DNA of 64,000 nt from Azonexus sp. (GCF_030824335.1 NZ_JAVBXX010000043.1:1-64000); one strand, 5' to 3'; shown: positions 1 to 7,904, numbered from the stretch's first letter. The notes: generated by a model from the sequence alone, not told the origin. Program-made: numbers and translations.

Positions 1-2
1 AA

Positions 3-281
3 CCCAACAGCCTCGCCGACATCGACAGTTTCATCACGATGATCCGCGTCGCCTGCGAGGATGAGGCGGTTTATGCCCGTCTGGAAAAAATCCTCACGCT
101 GCCGGATCAGCAGCGCCAATGCATCCTTGTCTCACTGATTGCCGACATGCGCGCCAAGGGAGCGCCAGCCGAATTCATTCGGGCTTTCGAATGCCTGACC
201 GACGACCGCATCGCGGCAAAGGCCTACGAAACGATATTCCGTTGCCGGCGCAAATCCGGCTTTTTTGATTTCTTCAACTAA
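3..281 (+). CDS. C-terminal end of an unrecognised protein (5' truncated by window edge)
   Basis: An open frame runs from the window edge to a TAA at 279-281, giving the last 92 residues of a protein. The frame stays open upstream of the first ATG at 39, so the gene almost certainly begins outside the window. The visible part is mostly alpha-helical and acidic/hydrophobic, with a C-terminal end rich in Phe (FFDFF). I do not recognise a family. It converges on the alpha/beta hydrolase gene, and the two stop codons overlap by four bases. Confidence 0.6.
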   Translation, partial: PNSLADIDSFITMIRVACEDEAVYARLEKILTLPDQQRQCILVSLIADMRAKGAPAEFIRAFECLTDDRIAAKAYETIFRCRRKSGFFDFFN

Positions 282-1129
282 ATCACCGGACCACGACTCC
301 CACCATCGATGAATTCCAGCAATTCGCGAACAAAGCGTTCGCGTTGCCACTGGTGCGGCGAGTGGTCGGTGCCTTCGTAGATGTTGAGGATGGCATTGGG
401 GATGTTGTCGGCGACATAGCGCGCGGTTTCGCTGCGGTAAAAATTGCTCTGGCCGCCGTAGACAAGCAAGGTTGGCAATGGAATCCGTGCCAATACGTCG
501 CGATAGTCGGCGGCGGTCAGGCTTTGCCAGCAGTGAATCAGCGGTTCCGGATTCTGGGCGCGCAGGGCCTGGCGTGAGCGTTCCCAGCCGCTGGCGTTTT
601 CCTCGTATTTTTGCCGGGCGCGCGGGTTGAGGCCGAGCGCCGTCAGTTTCAGGACGCCTTCGGCAAAATCCTCGCGCAGCCAGGTCATCAGCTGACGATT
701 GCGGTCGACGCCGAAATCGCCGTAAATCCCATGTTCCCAGTCGTCGCCCGTCAGCAGCCTGGGCGATTGATCGATCAGGCACAGCTTGCCCAGGCCATGC
801 GTGCCGTGGTCGCGCAGGTATTGCCACAGCGTCAACGCGCCCATCGAATGGCCGACCGCCGTTGCATGGGCGATGTCGTAGTGGTCGATCAGGTTTTTCA
901 GGTCGCGGGCCATTCGGTCGACGGTGGCAGAACCGGGGTGAGCCAGTTTGTGGCCACCGTGGCCGCGGGCATCCCAACGGTAGACCCGATGCCGGGCGTT
1001 GAGCGCCGCGAGAAATGGCGTCCATTCCTGATGGTTGGCGGTCCAGCCATGCAGCAGGATCAATGGCGAACCTTCGCCGGAAACTTGAACGTGGATCTTT
1101 TCGCCGTCGTCGGCCAGAAAGTGGGTCAT
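278..1129 (-). CDS. alpha/beta hydrolase
   Basis: This encodes a 283-residue alpha/beta-hydrolase-fold enzyme. The oxyanion-hole HGW is near residues 27-29, the nucleophile elbow GHSMG near 93-97 (Ser95), and a terminal GTDHS carries the likely catalytic His near 255. The substrate cannot be told from sequence; relatives include esterases, haloperoxidase-like enzymes and C-C hydrolases. The frame stays open further upstream, but the ATG at 1127-1129 starts a normal N-terminus for the family, and the longer version would run into the divergent MBL gene. No signal peptide is visible, so it is probably cytoplasmic. Only 84 bases separate it from the divergent metallohydrolase, so the two share a promoter region. 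Confidence 0.85.
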   Translation of the reverse strand: MTHFLADDGEKIHVQVSGEGSPLILLHGWTANHQEWTPFLAALNARHRVYRWDARGHGGHKLAHPGSATVDRMARDLKNLIDHYDIAHATAVGHSMGALTLWQYLRDHGTHGLGKLCLIDQSPRLLTGDDWEHGIYGDFGVDRNRQLMTWLREDFAEGVLKLTALGLNPRARQKYEENASGWERSRQALRAQNPEPLIHCWQSLTAADYRDVLARIPLPTLLVYGGQSNFYRSETARYVADNIPNAILNIYEGTDHSPHQWQRERFVRELLEFIDGGSRGPVI

Positions 1130-1213
1130 GGCGCGGTGCTCGCAGAAATTCAGGAAGCCCGCCAGTATAATCGGGCCGCTAAATTTACTAATAAACAGCA
1201 ACGAGGAGAAAGC

Positions 1214-2158
1214 ATGTTCGACTGGCGCGATTATGGTAACGGGATTTACGCCTTTGACGCAGGCTATGTGCGGCCGATTCTGGCGGCGATTCATTTGATC
1301 GTCGATTCAGGGCGGGTCGCCTTTATCGATACCGGCAGCAACGATTCGCTGCCCAACGCGCTGGCGGCGCTGGAAAAACTGGGCCTGGAGCGCGATGCCG
1401 TCGATTACATCATCCTGACCCACATCCATCTCGACCATGCCGGTGGCGCCGGCACGCTGATGCGCGAATTTCCGCAGGCGAAACTGGTCGTCCATCCACG
1501 CGGTTCGCGCCACATGGCTGAACCGTCGAAACTGGTGGCCGGCGTCACCGCCGTTTATGGTCAGGACTACGTCGATCAGGTGTATGGCGAAATCCTGCCG
1601 ATTCCGGCGCAACGGATCATCGACGCGCACGAAGGACTGACCTTGCCGCTCGGTGAGCGCGAATTGCTGTGCATCGACACGCCGGGACATGCAAAACACC
1701 ATATTTGCGTGGTCGACCGCAAGAGCGGCAGCATTTTCACCGGCGACATGTTCGGTCTGTCGTACCGCGAGTTCGATGTCGATGGCCGCCAGTTCATTCT
1801 GCCGACGACCTCGCCGACGCAGTTCGACCCCGCTGAAATGCATGCCTCAATCGACCGCCTGATGAGCTTCGATCCCACCGCGATGTACCTGACCCACTAT
1901 GCGCAACTGCACGACGTACCCGCGCAGGCCGCTGCCTTGCGCCGCCGTCTCGATACGCATGTGGCGATTGCCGAGGCCCATGCCGATGCCGGCGCGGGAC
2001 GACACGCGGCAATCAAACAGGGCATTACCGACGCCCTCCTCGCCGACCTGCGGGCGCACGGTTGCGTCTTGCCGGAAGCAGAAATTCTCGAGGTGCTGGC
2101 AACCGACCTCGAACTCAACGCACAAGGACTGGCCTACTGGCTGGATCACCGGAACTGA
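1214..2158 (+). CDS. MBL-fold metallohydrolase
   Basis: This is a 314-residue metallo-beta-lactamase-fold hydrolase. The metal-binding signature THIHLDHAG lies at about residues 69-77, followed by a TPGHAKHH histidine and the bridging aspartate in FTGDMFG. The C-terminal 80 residues form a helical extension. The ATG at 1214 has a strong ribosome binding site (AGGAGA at 1203-1208) and fits the family start; the frame upstream only overlaps the hydrolase on the other strand. Family members are glyoxalase-II-like thioesterases, quorum-quenching lactonases or phosphodiesterases. Nothing here decides between them. Confidence 0.85.
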   Translation: MFDWRDYGNGIYAFDAGYVRPILAAIHLIVDSGRVAFIDTGSNDSLPNALAALEKLGLERDAVDYIILTHIHLDHAGGAGTLMREFPQAKLVVHPRGSRHMAEPSKLVAGVTAVYGQDYVDQVYGEILPIPAQRIIDAHEGLTLPLGERELLCIDTPGHAKHHICVVDRKSGSIFTGDMFGLSYREFDVDGRQFILPTTSPTQFDPAEMHASIDRLMSFDPTAMYLTHYAQLHDVPAQAAALRRRLDTHVAIAEAHADAGAGRHAAIKQGITDALLADLRAHGCVLPEAEILEVLATDLELNAQGLAYWLDHRN

Positions 2159-2297
2159 GGCTGCGTGGCGTGCTGGTCGGTTGCCGGTGCCTGGCCAGTA
2201 CGCTGGCGTTGTCCGGGTGTGCAATAGCGCCGCCACCTCATCTGCAAGTGGTTTTCTGCTACGCTTCCGCGAGCAATCCCAAATGGATCGACGAACA

Positions 2298-2572
2298 ATG
2301 AGTGCAATTAGCTTCGATACGTTGAAATTCGTGGATCGGCTAGAAAAGCGGGTGCATCGCGCGAACTGGCGATAACGATGGTGGAAATCCAGAAGGAAAC
2401 CCTTGCCGAAGCCATGGATGCGACGTTCGCCACTAAGGCCGATACTGCAGCTATCCGTGCTGACATGCGCGAGACCAAGGCCGAGCTTATAGGGGAAATG
2501 CGGCTCACACGCTTAATGGTTGCCGCCTTGATGGGTTTGGCTATCGCCAATTTCGCCAAACAGTTTTTTTGA
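2298..2572 (+). pseudogene. frameshifted DUF1640-type coiled-coil membrane-anchored protein
   Basis: The ATG at 2298 opens MSAISFDTLKFVDRLEK, a typical DUF1640 (CCDC90-like) N-terminus, but the frame then ends at 2375. Moving one frame at about 2344-2348, an AAAAG run, restores AGASRELAITMVEIQKET and continues without a break through a charged coiled coil to a C-terminal membrane helix (residues LMVAALMGLAIANFAKQFF) ending at 2572. One missing base therefore splits a gene of about 91 codons. It is either a genuine pseudogene or a sequencing error. If translation restarted at the ATG at 2378, only 64 residues would be made. Family members are small membrane-anchored coiled-coil proteins of unclear role. 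Confidence 0.75.
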
Positions 2573-2603
2573 AACAATGACAAAGGGCTTGGCGTGAAAA
2601 AAC

Positions 2604-2629
2604 GGAAAAATGAACCTGGCACCTTTTAC
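2604..2629 (+). repeat. dispersed repeat copy 1 (GGAAAAATGA-CCTGG type)
   Basis: This 26-base sequence is repeated at 2961-2986 with two differences. Diverged inverted copies are visible near 3955-3975 and 4040-4058. The shared core is GGAAAAATGA followed by CCTGG and ACC. The scattered, diverging copies suggest remnants of a dispersed repeat family rather than a regulatory site. Confidence 0.55.
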
Positions 2630-2682
2630 CGATCGACGAAGCAGGCAAGGCGCCGAAACAGTATTAAAGGGCCGGCTGGATT

Positions 2683-2740
2683 GACAACAAAAAAGCCTGA
2701 TTTTTACGGTCGACCGTAAAAATCAGGCTTTTTTGTTGTC
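2683..2740. repeat. 58-bp perfect palindrome, terminator-like, centred on GGTCGACC
   Basis: The left half (2683-2711) is the exact reverse complement of the right half (2712-2740), with no loop. Each side has an A-tract or T-tract outside a GCCTGA/TCAGGC stem, so it resembles a rho-independent terminator working in both directions. The A/T-rich inner stem meets at ACGGTCGACCGT, which carries the window's recurrent GTCGACCG word. It lies about 110 bases downstream of the broken DUF1640 gene. A perfect palindrome this long should extrude a cruciform or form a very stable RNA hairpin. Confidence 0.85.
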
Positions 2741-2960
2741 ACCTTGGCGAGTATGGGCGAAATCTACTCCGGACCATGAAGCCGTTCGCCCTGAGCAGCC
2801 CAGATAGTGGGCGTATCGAAGGGCTTGTCAGCTACCCGTCGAGCCACTGAGCGGGAATGCAGTGTTTCCATCGCGCTCAGACCCATTGCAAGAAACCCGG
2901 CGGCTTGTCGTCGCTGGCGCGCAGCGATGGAGCAAGATACGGTTTCCCGCTTAGCAAGGA

Positions 2961-2986
2961 GGAAAAATGAGCCTGGTACCTTTTCG
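2961..2986 (+). repeat. dispersed repeat copy 2 (GGAAAAATGA-CCTGG type)
   Basis: Second copy of the 26-base repeat found at 2604-2629. It sits 30 bases downstream of the lipoprotein gene's stop codon, which reads from the other strand. Confidence 0.55.
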
Positions 2987-3015
2987 GTAAGGTAAGGGGT
3001 GGTGAAATTTCCGGG

Positions 3016-3819
3016 CTAATTGCATTTCGACGGATTGAAATCGTCGATCATCAAATTGCCGCCGTATTCCATACTAACCAAGAAGCAAGAGCTTTTTCCT
3101 CGCTGGTCATATAGCTGGCGGGATTTTTCGTGATTCAGGTTTTCCTCGATCCGGATCATCGTGTCGGGACCCAAGCAGGATTGAGCGTAGGCGACGCAGA
3201 GATAGCGGCCATCCGGCATCAAATAGGCTTCGACGGCGTATTGCTTTCCGACCTGCATGCCCGTCGAAACCAATTTGTGAAGCTCCCCGTATCCAATCGG
3301 CGTCGGAGCATTCTTTGCCTTCTCGATTTGTTCGAGCATCCTGTCGACAAATCCGTCATCGATTTCCCCGCGCAGCGATTCGGCAATTCGCTTTGCGGCG
3401 GCGTATTCGCCGTCGGCGGCCTTCTTCTGGATATCGTCCAGCGCGCTGAATACATTTTGAAGCCGCTTCTTTTGCGCGACTATCGCCTTCACTTCTTCGG
3501 CTTGGGGCGAATTCGGGAATTTGGCGACGAATCCCGAGCAGACCTTCAACGCCTCCTCGACATCGGCGGAGCGTTCCCTGCTGGCGCCGTCCGCCGTCTT
3601 GGCGGCGATTTCCTTGCAGCGCTGTAATAGATTCGGTTCGGTCTGTTCCAACTCCTGCACCTTCGCCGCGAGCTCGGCCTTTTCCGCTTCCAGGGCGCTG
3701 ACCTTTTCGCTGAGGATTTTCGCATCTTCTTCGCCCTTATTCCCGCAGGAAGCGAGAAGCGCCGCCATCAGCGCAATTGCGCCGATTTGAATTGTCTTTT
3801 TGCTATTTGCCATGTTCAA
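3016..3819 (-). CDS. predicted lipoprotein with coiled coil, function unknown
   Basis: The 267-residue product begins with a lipoprotein signal peptide: a basic start, a hydrophobic stretch ending LLAS, then Cys25 as the lipidation site. Residues about 30-62 form an Ala/Glu/Lys-rich coiled coil. The middle resembles helical repeat or TPR-like packing. The C-terminal 90 residues are a compact Cys-containing domain that I cannot assign. Met3 is an alternative start. The gene stands alone between repeat-rich stretches. An envelope location is well supported; a function is not. Confidence 0.75.
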   Translation of the reverse strand: MNMANSKKTIQIGAIALMAALLASCGNKGEEDAKILSEKVSALEAEKAELAAKVQELEQTEPNLLQRCKEIAAKTADGASRERSADVEEALKVCSGFVAKFPNSPQAEEVKAIVAQKKRLQNVFSALDDIQKKAADGEYAAAKRIAESLRGEIDDGFVDRMLEQIEKAKNAPTPIGYGELHKLVSTGMQVGKQYAVEAYLMPDGRYLCVAYAQSCLGPDTMIRIEENLNHEKSRQLYDQRGKSSCFLVSMEYGGNLMIDDFNPSKCN

Positions 3820-4370
3820 GCTCTACAAATGATCGATCCGCAATTCCCATTTGGTGGCAATTACGCCGCTTCCTTATTCTTGGCGTTTAGCTCGTCGACT
3901 TGCGGGCGAGTCCTGTCGATCCACGCCATGGCGCTTTCGCCCTTTTTCCGACCAAAGGAGCCAGGGACATTTCCCGACAAACGCCCCCAGAAAGCACAAA
4001 AGCATACGCCACTGAAATTTTCATGTCAAAAAACAAAGGGACCAGGGTCATTTTCCACGGCATGCAAAACCATCCCGAACGATCACCTCTCCCAAGATTG
4101 ATCACGGTAAAAATCACCGAATTCCACGGTCGACCGCAAAAATCCCCCATTTTTCATTCCCAGCGACAGCCGCCAACCCCGGACGCTTTTCGGGTCCCCA
4201 TGCGAAGCGCTGAGCAACGCAGGAAGGCCGGAGGTAGTCGGCTGGCGGTGTCTGAGCCGCAGGCGAGTTTAGCCAGCCGCCCGGCGTTCCGAGTAGCGCA
4301 AGGGAGCGGGCGAAGCAAAAGAAAGTAAGGCGCGCCGCAGCGCGCCCCCCCAAGCAATCGAGTTGCCAAA
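3820..4370. other. gene-free stretch with repeat-like sequence
   Basis: No supported gene lies in these 550 bases. Two diverged inverted copies of the CCTGG repeat occur near 3955-3975 and 4040-4058. An AAAAATC-rich segment with the word GTCGACCGCA follows at 4103-4150. The stretch 4170-4350 is GC-rich with a GGCGCGCC-type hairpin and a seven-C tract near 4345-4351. It could be read as the tail of a protein ending GRSKRK, but no start or family supports that. Confidence 0.5.
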
Positions 4371-4390
4371 ATGTAATCCATGGACTACAT
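4371..4390. promoter_or_regulatory. operator-like palindrome before the higBA-type operon
   Basis: ATGTAATCCATGGACTACAT is a 20-base inverted repeat with one mismatched pair. It ends six bases before the toxin ATG. Antitoxin-bound palindromes in this position are usual for HigBA-type modules, so it is the probable autoregulatory operator. Confidence 0.6.
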
Positions 4391-4396
4391 TTGCTC

Positions 4397-4696
4397 ATGC
4401 TTGAAATCATTCAAAGTGCGACGTTCTCGCGGTGGCTGGGCAAACTGAAGGATCGCGCTGCCATCATGCGGATCAACGCGAGAATCCGCCGTGTAGCAGA
4501 AACCGGTAACTTTGGTGATACCAAGGCTGTCAGAGACGGTGTCAGTGAAATCCGCATCGATTACGGCCCAGGTTATCGGCTGTACTACATGCAAAACGGA
4601 CCCATCATCGTGGTTCTGCTCGCTGGTGGAAACAAAAGCACTCAGGATGCTGACATCAAGCGGGCCATCGAGATTGCGAAGGAATGGAAACCATGA
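4397..4696 (+). CDS. RelE/HigB-like type II toxin
   Basis: The 99-residue product is a RelE/ParE-superfamily mRNA interferase of the Gp49/HigB-like branch. Typical features are an N-terminal helix (FSRWLGKLKD), a basic INARIRR segment, the strand DGVSEIRIDYGPGYRLYY, then VVLLAGGNKSTQDADIKRA. It probably cleaves mRNA at the ribosome when unbound. The ATG at 4397 fits the family better than the TTG two codons upstream. The toxin gene comes first, as in HigBA modules, and its stop overlaps the antitoxin ATG (ATGA at 4693-4696). Confidence 0.85.
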   Translation: MLEIIQSATFSRWLGKLKDRAAIMRINARIRRVAETGNFGDTKAVRDGVSEIRIDYGPGYRLYYMQNGPIIVVLLAGGNKSTQDADIKRAIEIAKEWKP

Positions 4697-5004
4697 GCGA
4701 ACAATTTACCCGTTGGGATCCCGTCGATCACCTACAGTCTGATGCGGACATGGCCATGTATCTGGATGCTTGCCTTGAGGAAGACCCCGGCGATGGTAGC
4801 GTCGTGCGTGCTGCGCTCAACGATATCGCTCGCGCTCAAGGCATGTCCCAACTGGCCAAGGCAACAGGAATCACGCGCGAAGGTCTCTACAAGGCGCTAT
4901 CGCCGGCTGGCAATCCAGAGTTCTCGACAATTCTGAAGGTCATCAAGGCACTGAAGATCAAGCTTCATGCATCGGCAGGTAGCGATCCATTGGCGACAGC
5001 TTGA
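4693..5004 (+). CDS. HigA-like antitoxin (putative addiction module antidote protein)
   Basis: The 103-residue product has a short N-terminal toxin-binding part (SDADMAMYLDACLEED) and a helix-turn-helix covering about residues 45-95. That domain contains the run QLAKATGITREGLYKALS followed by PEFSTILKVIKAL, the usual signature of the addiction-module antidote family. It should neutralise the upstream toxin and repress the operon through the palindrome at 4371-4390. Start at 4693 is set by the ATGA overlap with the toxin stop. The Met three codons earlier would overlap the toxin more. Confidence 0.85.
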   Translation: MSEQFTRWDPVDHLQSDADMAMYLDACLEEDPGDGSVVRAALNDIARAQGMSQLAKATGITREGLYKALSPAGNPEFSTILKVIKALKIKLHASAGSDPLATA

Positions 5005-5056
5005 GGCCCGTGACACCTAGCACAATCCTTTCGCTCCCTTATCGACCGTATGAAAA

Positions 5057-5294
5057 TGCGAAAGCACAAGGAGACCGCTGGACCGGGACGAAGAACCGCT
5101 ATCCACGCTGGAAGAAGCGAAGCAAAGAATCCGCAATATTGTTGGCAAGCAGTGGGCGCTTCCACCGCACACTGTCCAAACGCTTTCCCTACGCTGTTTA
5201 TTATCAGATGGATGTTGATTTCATCACGGTTGTCGCCATTCTGGACTGCCGACAGAAACCATCCAAGACTCACGCAAAACTCGTGAAAAGATGA
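5057..5294 (+). pseudogene. remnant of a second toxin-antitoxin module (antitoxin tail, RelE/ParE toxin tail)
   Basis: Two fragments in different frames are visible. Around 5075-5135 one frame reads PLDRDEEPLSTLEEAKQRIR, which resembles the end of an addiction-module antitoxin. From about 5157 another frame reads SKRFPYAVYYQMDVDFITVV and then AILDCRQKP, the unmistakable C-terminus of a RelE/ParE toxin. The toxin N-terminus is missing and no intact start is present, so the module is dead. The toxin assignment is firm; the antitoxin assignment is tentative. Its stop overlaps the serB start region. Confidence 0.6.
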
Positions 5295-6151
5295 CTCTCC
5301 AATCCCCATCCATGAATCTCATCCTCCAGGGCGGCGCGCTGCCCACTTTCCTGCTTGAAAAGATTATTGCCGCCACCGGCGCGTCGACCGCAGAACCCTT
5401 GCCGCCGCAGGTGGTTCGCCTGCCCGACGCGCAGCGCACTGCCGAATTCGACGCGCTGATTCCGTTGATCGAAGCGGAAAAACTCGATTGGGCCTTCGTC
5501 GACCGCAATAAACAGCTGTCCGACTTCGGCCTGATCTGTTTCGACATGGATTCGACACTGATCACCATCGAGTGCATCGACGAACTGGCCGATTTCGCCG
5601 GCAAGAAAGCCGAGGTATCGGAAGTGACTGAAGCGGCGATGCGCGGCGAGATCGATTATCGCGAAAGCCTGCGCCGCCGGCTGGCGCTGATGGCCGGGCT
5701 GGATGCACGCGTGTTGGCGCGCGTCTATGGCGAACGCTTGTTGCTCTCGCCCGGCGCCCGCGAACTGCTCGAAGCGGCGCAGAACGCCGGCTTGCGCACG
5801 GCTATCCTGTCCGGCGGTTTTACTTACTTCACCGAACGCCTGCGCATCGAGCTGGGTTTCGACTTTGCCACCTCGAACGAACTGGAAATTTCCGGCGGCA
5901 AGCTGACTGGCCGGGTGGTTGGCGATATCGTCGATGCCGCCGCCAAGGCGCATCACCTGGCCCGTCTGCGCGACGAACTGGGCTTGCGCCGGGATCAGGT
6001 CATCGCTGTCGGCGATGGGGCCAACGACTTGATGATGATGGCCGAAGCCGGGCTGTCGGTGGCTTTCCACGCCAAGCCGGCGACCCGCGCCAAAGCCGAC
6101 GTGGCGATCAATTTCGGCGGGCTGGACGCGCTGCTCAACCTGTTCGACTGA
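5291..6151 (+). CDS. serB: phosphoserine phosphatase SerB
   Basis: This HAD-family enzyme hydrolyses O-phosphoserine to serine, the last step of serine synthesis. Motif I is FDMDSTLI with the nucleophile Asp near residue 85, motif II is ILSGGF, and motif III/IV is GDGANDLMM. An N-terminal regulatory-like region of about 75 residues precedes the catalytic domain, as in proteobacterial SerB. Length (286) is normal. The ATG at 5291 overlaps the toxin remnant; the ATG at 5312 is an equally reasonable start because neither has a strong ribosome binding site. Confidence 0.95.
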   Translation: MTLQSPSMNLILQGGALPTFLLEKIIAATGASTAEPLPPQVVRLPDAQRTAEFDALIPLIEAEKLDWAFVDRNKQLSDFGLICFDMDSTLITIECIDELADFAGKKAEVSEVTEAAMRGEIDYRESLRRRLALMAGLDARVLARVYGERLLLSPGARELLEAAQNAGLRTAILSGGFTYFTERLRIELGFDFATSNELEISGGKLTGRVVGDIVDAAAKAHHLARLRDELGLRRDQVIAVGDGANDLMMMAEAGLSVAFHAKPATRAKADVAINFGGLDALLNLFD

Positions 6152-6243
6152 GCTTGCACGCCGGTGCTGAATGCAGCCAGCCGCTCAACGCGGAAGTGCT
6201 TGCACGCCGGTGCTGAATGCAGCCAGCCGCTCAACGCGGAAGT
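6152..6243. repeat. 46-bp tandem duplication at the trxC 3' end
   Basis: A 46-base unit at 6152-6197 is repeated exactly at 6198-6243 and followed by a partial third copy (GCTTGCA). The unit contains the last codons of trxC read from the minus strand (stop at 6231-6233), so the end of that gene has been duplicated beyond its own stop. It fills the whole gap between serB and trxC. Confidence 0.9.
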
Positions 6244-6665
6244 GCTTGCATCAGCCAGCGCTGGATACTGCCGGCATCCATCGCCCCGGCCTGCCGCGCC
6301 ACTTCCTTTCCACCGACGAAGAGCGCGAGCGTCGGAATGCTGCGGATGTTGAAACGCTGCGCCAAGCTGGGTTGCGCCTGGGTATCGACCTTGGCAAAAC
6401 GCACCTGCGGCAGCGCCGCAGCAGCCTGGGCAAACGCCGGCGCCATCGTCTTGCAGGGGCCGCACCAGGGCGCCCAGAAGTCGACCAGCACCGGAATCTC
6501 ATTGCGTGAAATGTGCCGTTCGAAGCGGTCGACCGTCAGTTCGAGCGGTAAGCCCGTCAGCAGTGCCTGCTTGCACTGCCCACAGACCGGCTGTTCAGCA
6601 AGCCGCGGCGCGGGAACACGATTGACCGCGTGACAATGGGGACAAACTAAATGCAGGCTACTCAT
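6231..6665 (-). CDS. trxC: thioredoxin 2 (TrxC)
   Basis: The 144-residue protein has the N-terminal zinc module of thioredoxin 2 (C8-x2-C11 and C28-x2-C31) and then a thioredoxin domain with active site WCGPC at residues 67-71. It reduces protein disulfides in the cytoplasm and is typically tied to the oxidative stress response. The ATG at 6663-6665 is preceded by GAGG. The longer frame adds 41 residues unlike the family. The 3' end lies inside a 46-bp tandem duplication. Confidence 0.95.
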   Translation of the reverse strand: MSSLHLVCPHCHAVNRVPAPRLAEQPVCGQCKQALLTGLPLELTVDRFERHISRNEIPVLVDFWAPWCGPCKTMAPAFAQAAAALPQVRFAKVDTQAQPSLAQRFNIRSIPTLALFVGGKEVARQAGAMDAGSIQRWLMQALPR

Positions 6666-6815
6666 GTCAGACCTCTGGCAAAGAAAAAGCATTAGAAGAG
6701 TCTTATATTTTGGCGAAAGGCGTTTTTTCAAGCCCTGCCAGTGGCCACTGGGCCAGGCACAATAGAGGGCGGCCTGAATGCGCTCCAATAACCCCCTTCA
6801 CAACCAAAAGATCAC

Positions 6816-7904
6816 ATGCCCAAAAAACGTATCCCCAATGCCATTCGTCTTGAATTCTCTGCGGGCGCATTGGTTCATGCCAACCTGTCCGGCGCCGCAT
6901 TTTCCGGTGATTTTTTGTGGGTTGCCGGTGATGAGGCCTGCGGTATTGACCGTCTGCATCGCCTTGAGCCGTCAGGCACCGAACAACTGCGCTTCGGCGA
7001 TGGGCTGAGCTTTCCGCTGTCGGCACTGCTGGATCTACCCGGCGCGGCGGATGACGAGGCCGACCTGGAGGGCATGGCGGTGGCTGACGGCTATCTTTGG
7101 GTGGTGGGCTCGCATGGACTCAAACGCAAGAATGCGAAGGACGGCCGGGACCATGCCGATAACGCCAAGCGGCTGGCCAAGGTAACGCTCGATGCCAACC
7201 GTCGCCTGTTGGCCTGCTTGCCGATTGAACTGGGTGAGGACGGCAAACCCTGTCTGGTTCGGGAGGCAAAAGATGGCCGTCGGGCGCGTCGCTTGAAAGG
7301 CGATGCCGAGTCCAATCTGCTCACCCAGGCCTTGGCGGATGATCCGCATCTCGGCCCTTATCTGGCCATTCCCGGCAAAGATAATGGCTTCGATATCGAG
7401 GGGCTGGTGGTAGACGGAAAGCGCTTGCTGCTCGGATTGCGCGGCCCGGTATTGCGCGGTTGGTCGGCGCTACTGGAAATTGCGCTCGAAACCAAGGGCG
7501 AGCAATTGCGGCTGGCGCCACTCGACGATAGCGGCTGCCTGATCCGCAAGCATTTCCTGAATCTGGCAGGCCTTGGCATTCGCGACCTGCATTTTTCCGG
7601 TGATGACCTGCATATCCTGGCCGGGCCGACGATGGTGCTCGATGGCGATATCCGCGTCTTCAAATGGCCGAATGCAAAATCCCTGCTGGCGGCCAACCAG
7701 GAGCCGGTACGTTTCGAATCCACCCTGACCGAGCTGCTCTCCCTGCCCCACGGGCACGGCACCAATCGCGCCGAGGCATTTTGCGCCCTGCCGCCAGAAC
7801 TCGCCGCGCCCACCACACCAAGCTGGCTGGTGCTTTACGACGCGCCCGGCCCGGATCGCAAGGCCGGGGAATACACGGTTTTCGGGGATCTGCTGCATCA
7901 ATGA
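6816..7904 (+). CDS. DUF3616 domain protein
   Basis: The 362-residue product fits the DUF3616 family: repeated beta-propeller-like segments (FLWVAGDEACGIDRLHRL, GYLWVVGSHG, FDIEGLVVDGKRLLLGLRGP, IRDLHFSGDDLHILAGP). The conserved DLEGMAV and DIEGL repeats probably mark equivalent blades. No signal peptide is seen, so it should be cytoplasmic. The biochemical role of the family is unknown. It is a single gene between trxC and the minus-strand thrE-like gene. Confidence 0.75.
   Translation: MPKKRIPNAIRLEFSAGALVHANLSGAAFSGDFLWVAGDEACGIDRLHRLEPSGTEQLRFGDGLSFPLSALLDLPGAADDEADLEGMAVADGYLWVVGSHGLKRKNAKDGRDHADNAKRLAKVTLDANRRLLACLPIELGEDGKPCLVREAKDGRRARRLKGDAESNLLTQALADDPHLGPYLAIPGKDNGFDIEGLVVDGKRLLLGLRGPVLRGWSALLEIALETKGEQLRLAPLDDSGCLIRKHFLNLAGLGIRDLHFSGDDLHILAGPTMVLDGDIRVFKWPNAKSLLAANQEPVRFESTLTELLSLPHGHGTNRAEAFCALPPELAAPTTPSWLVLYDAPGPDRKAGEYTVFGDLLHQ

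Larger units (their letters stand above)
2573..3015. other. gene-free stretch with palindrome and dispersed repeats
   Basis: This 443-base gap holds no convincing gene. It contains a 58-bp perfect palindrome (2683-2740) and two copies of a 26-base repeat (2604-2629 and 2961-2986). Around 2780-2850 is a sequence resembling the widespread intergenic repeat built on TTCGCCCTGAG and TCGAAGGGC. It reads as decayed mobile or REP-like DNA. Confidence 0.6.

Noticed and set aside
4161..4350. Possible protein ending SLASRPAFRVAQGSGRSKRK
   Set aside because: No credible start, skewed composition and repeat-like surroundings; treated as intergenic repeat DNA.
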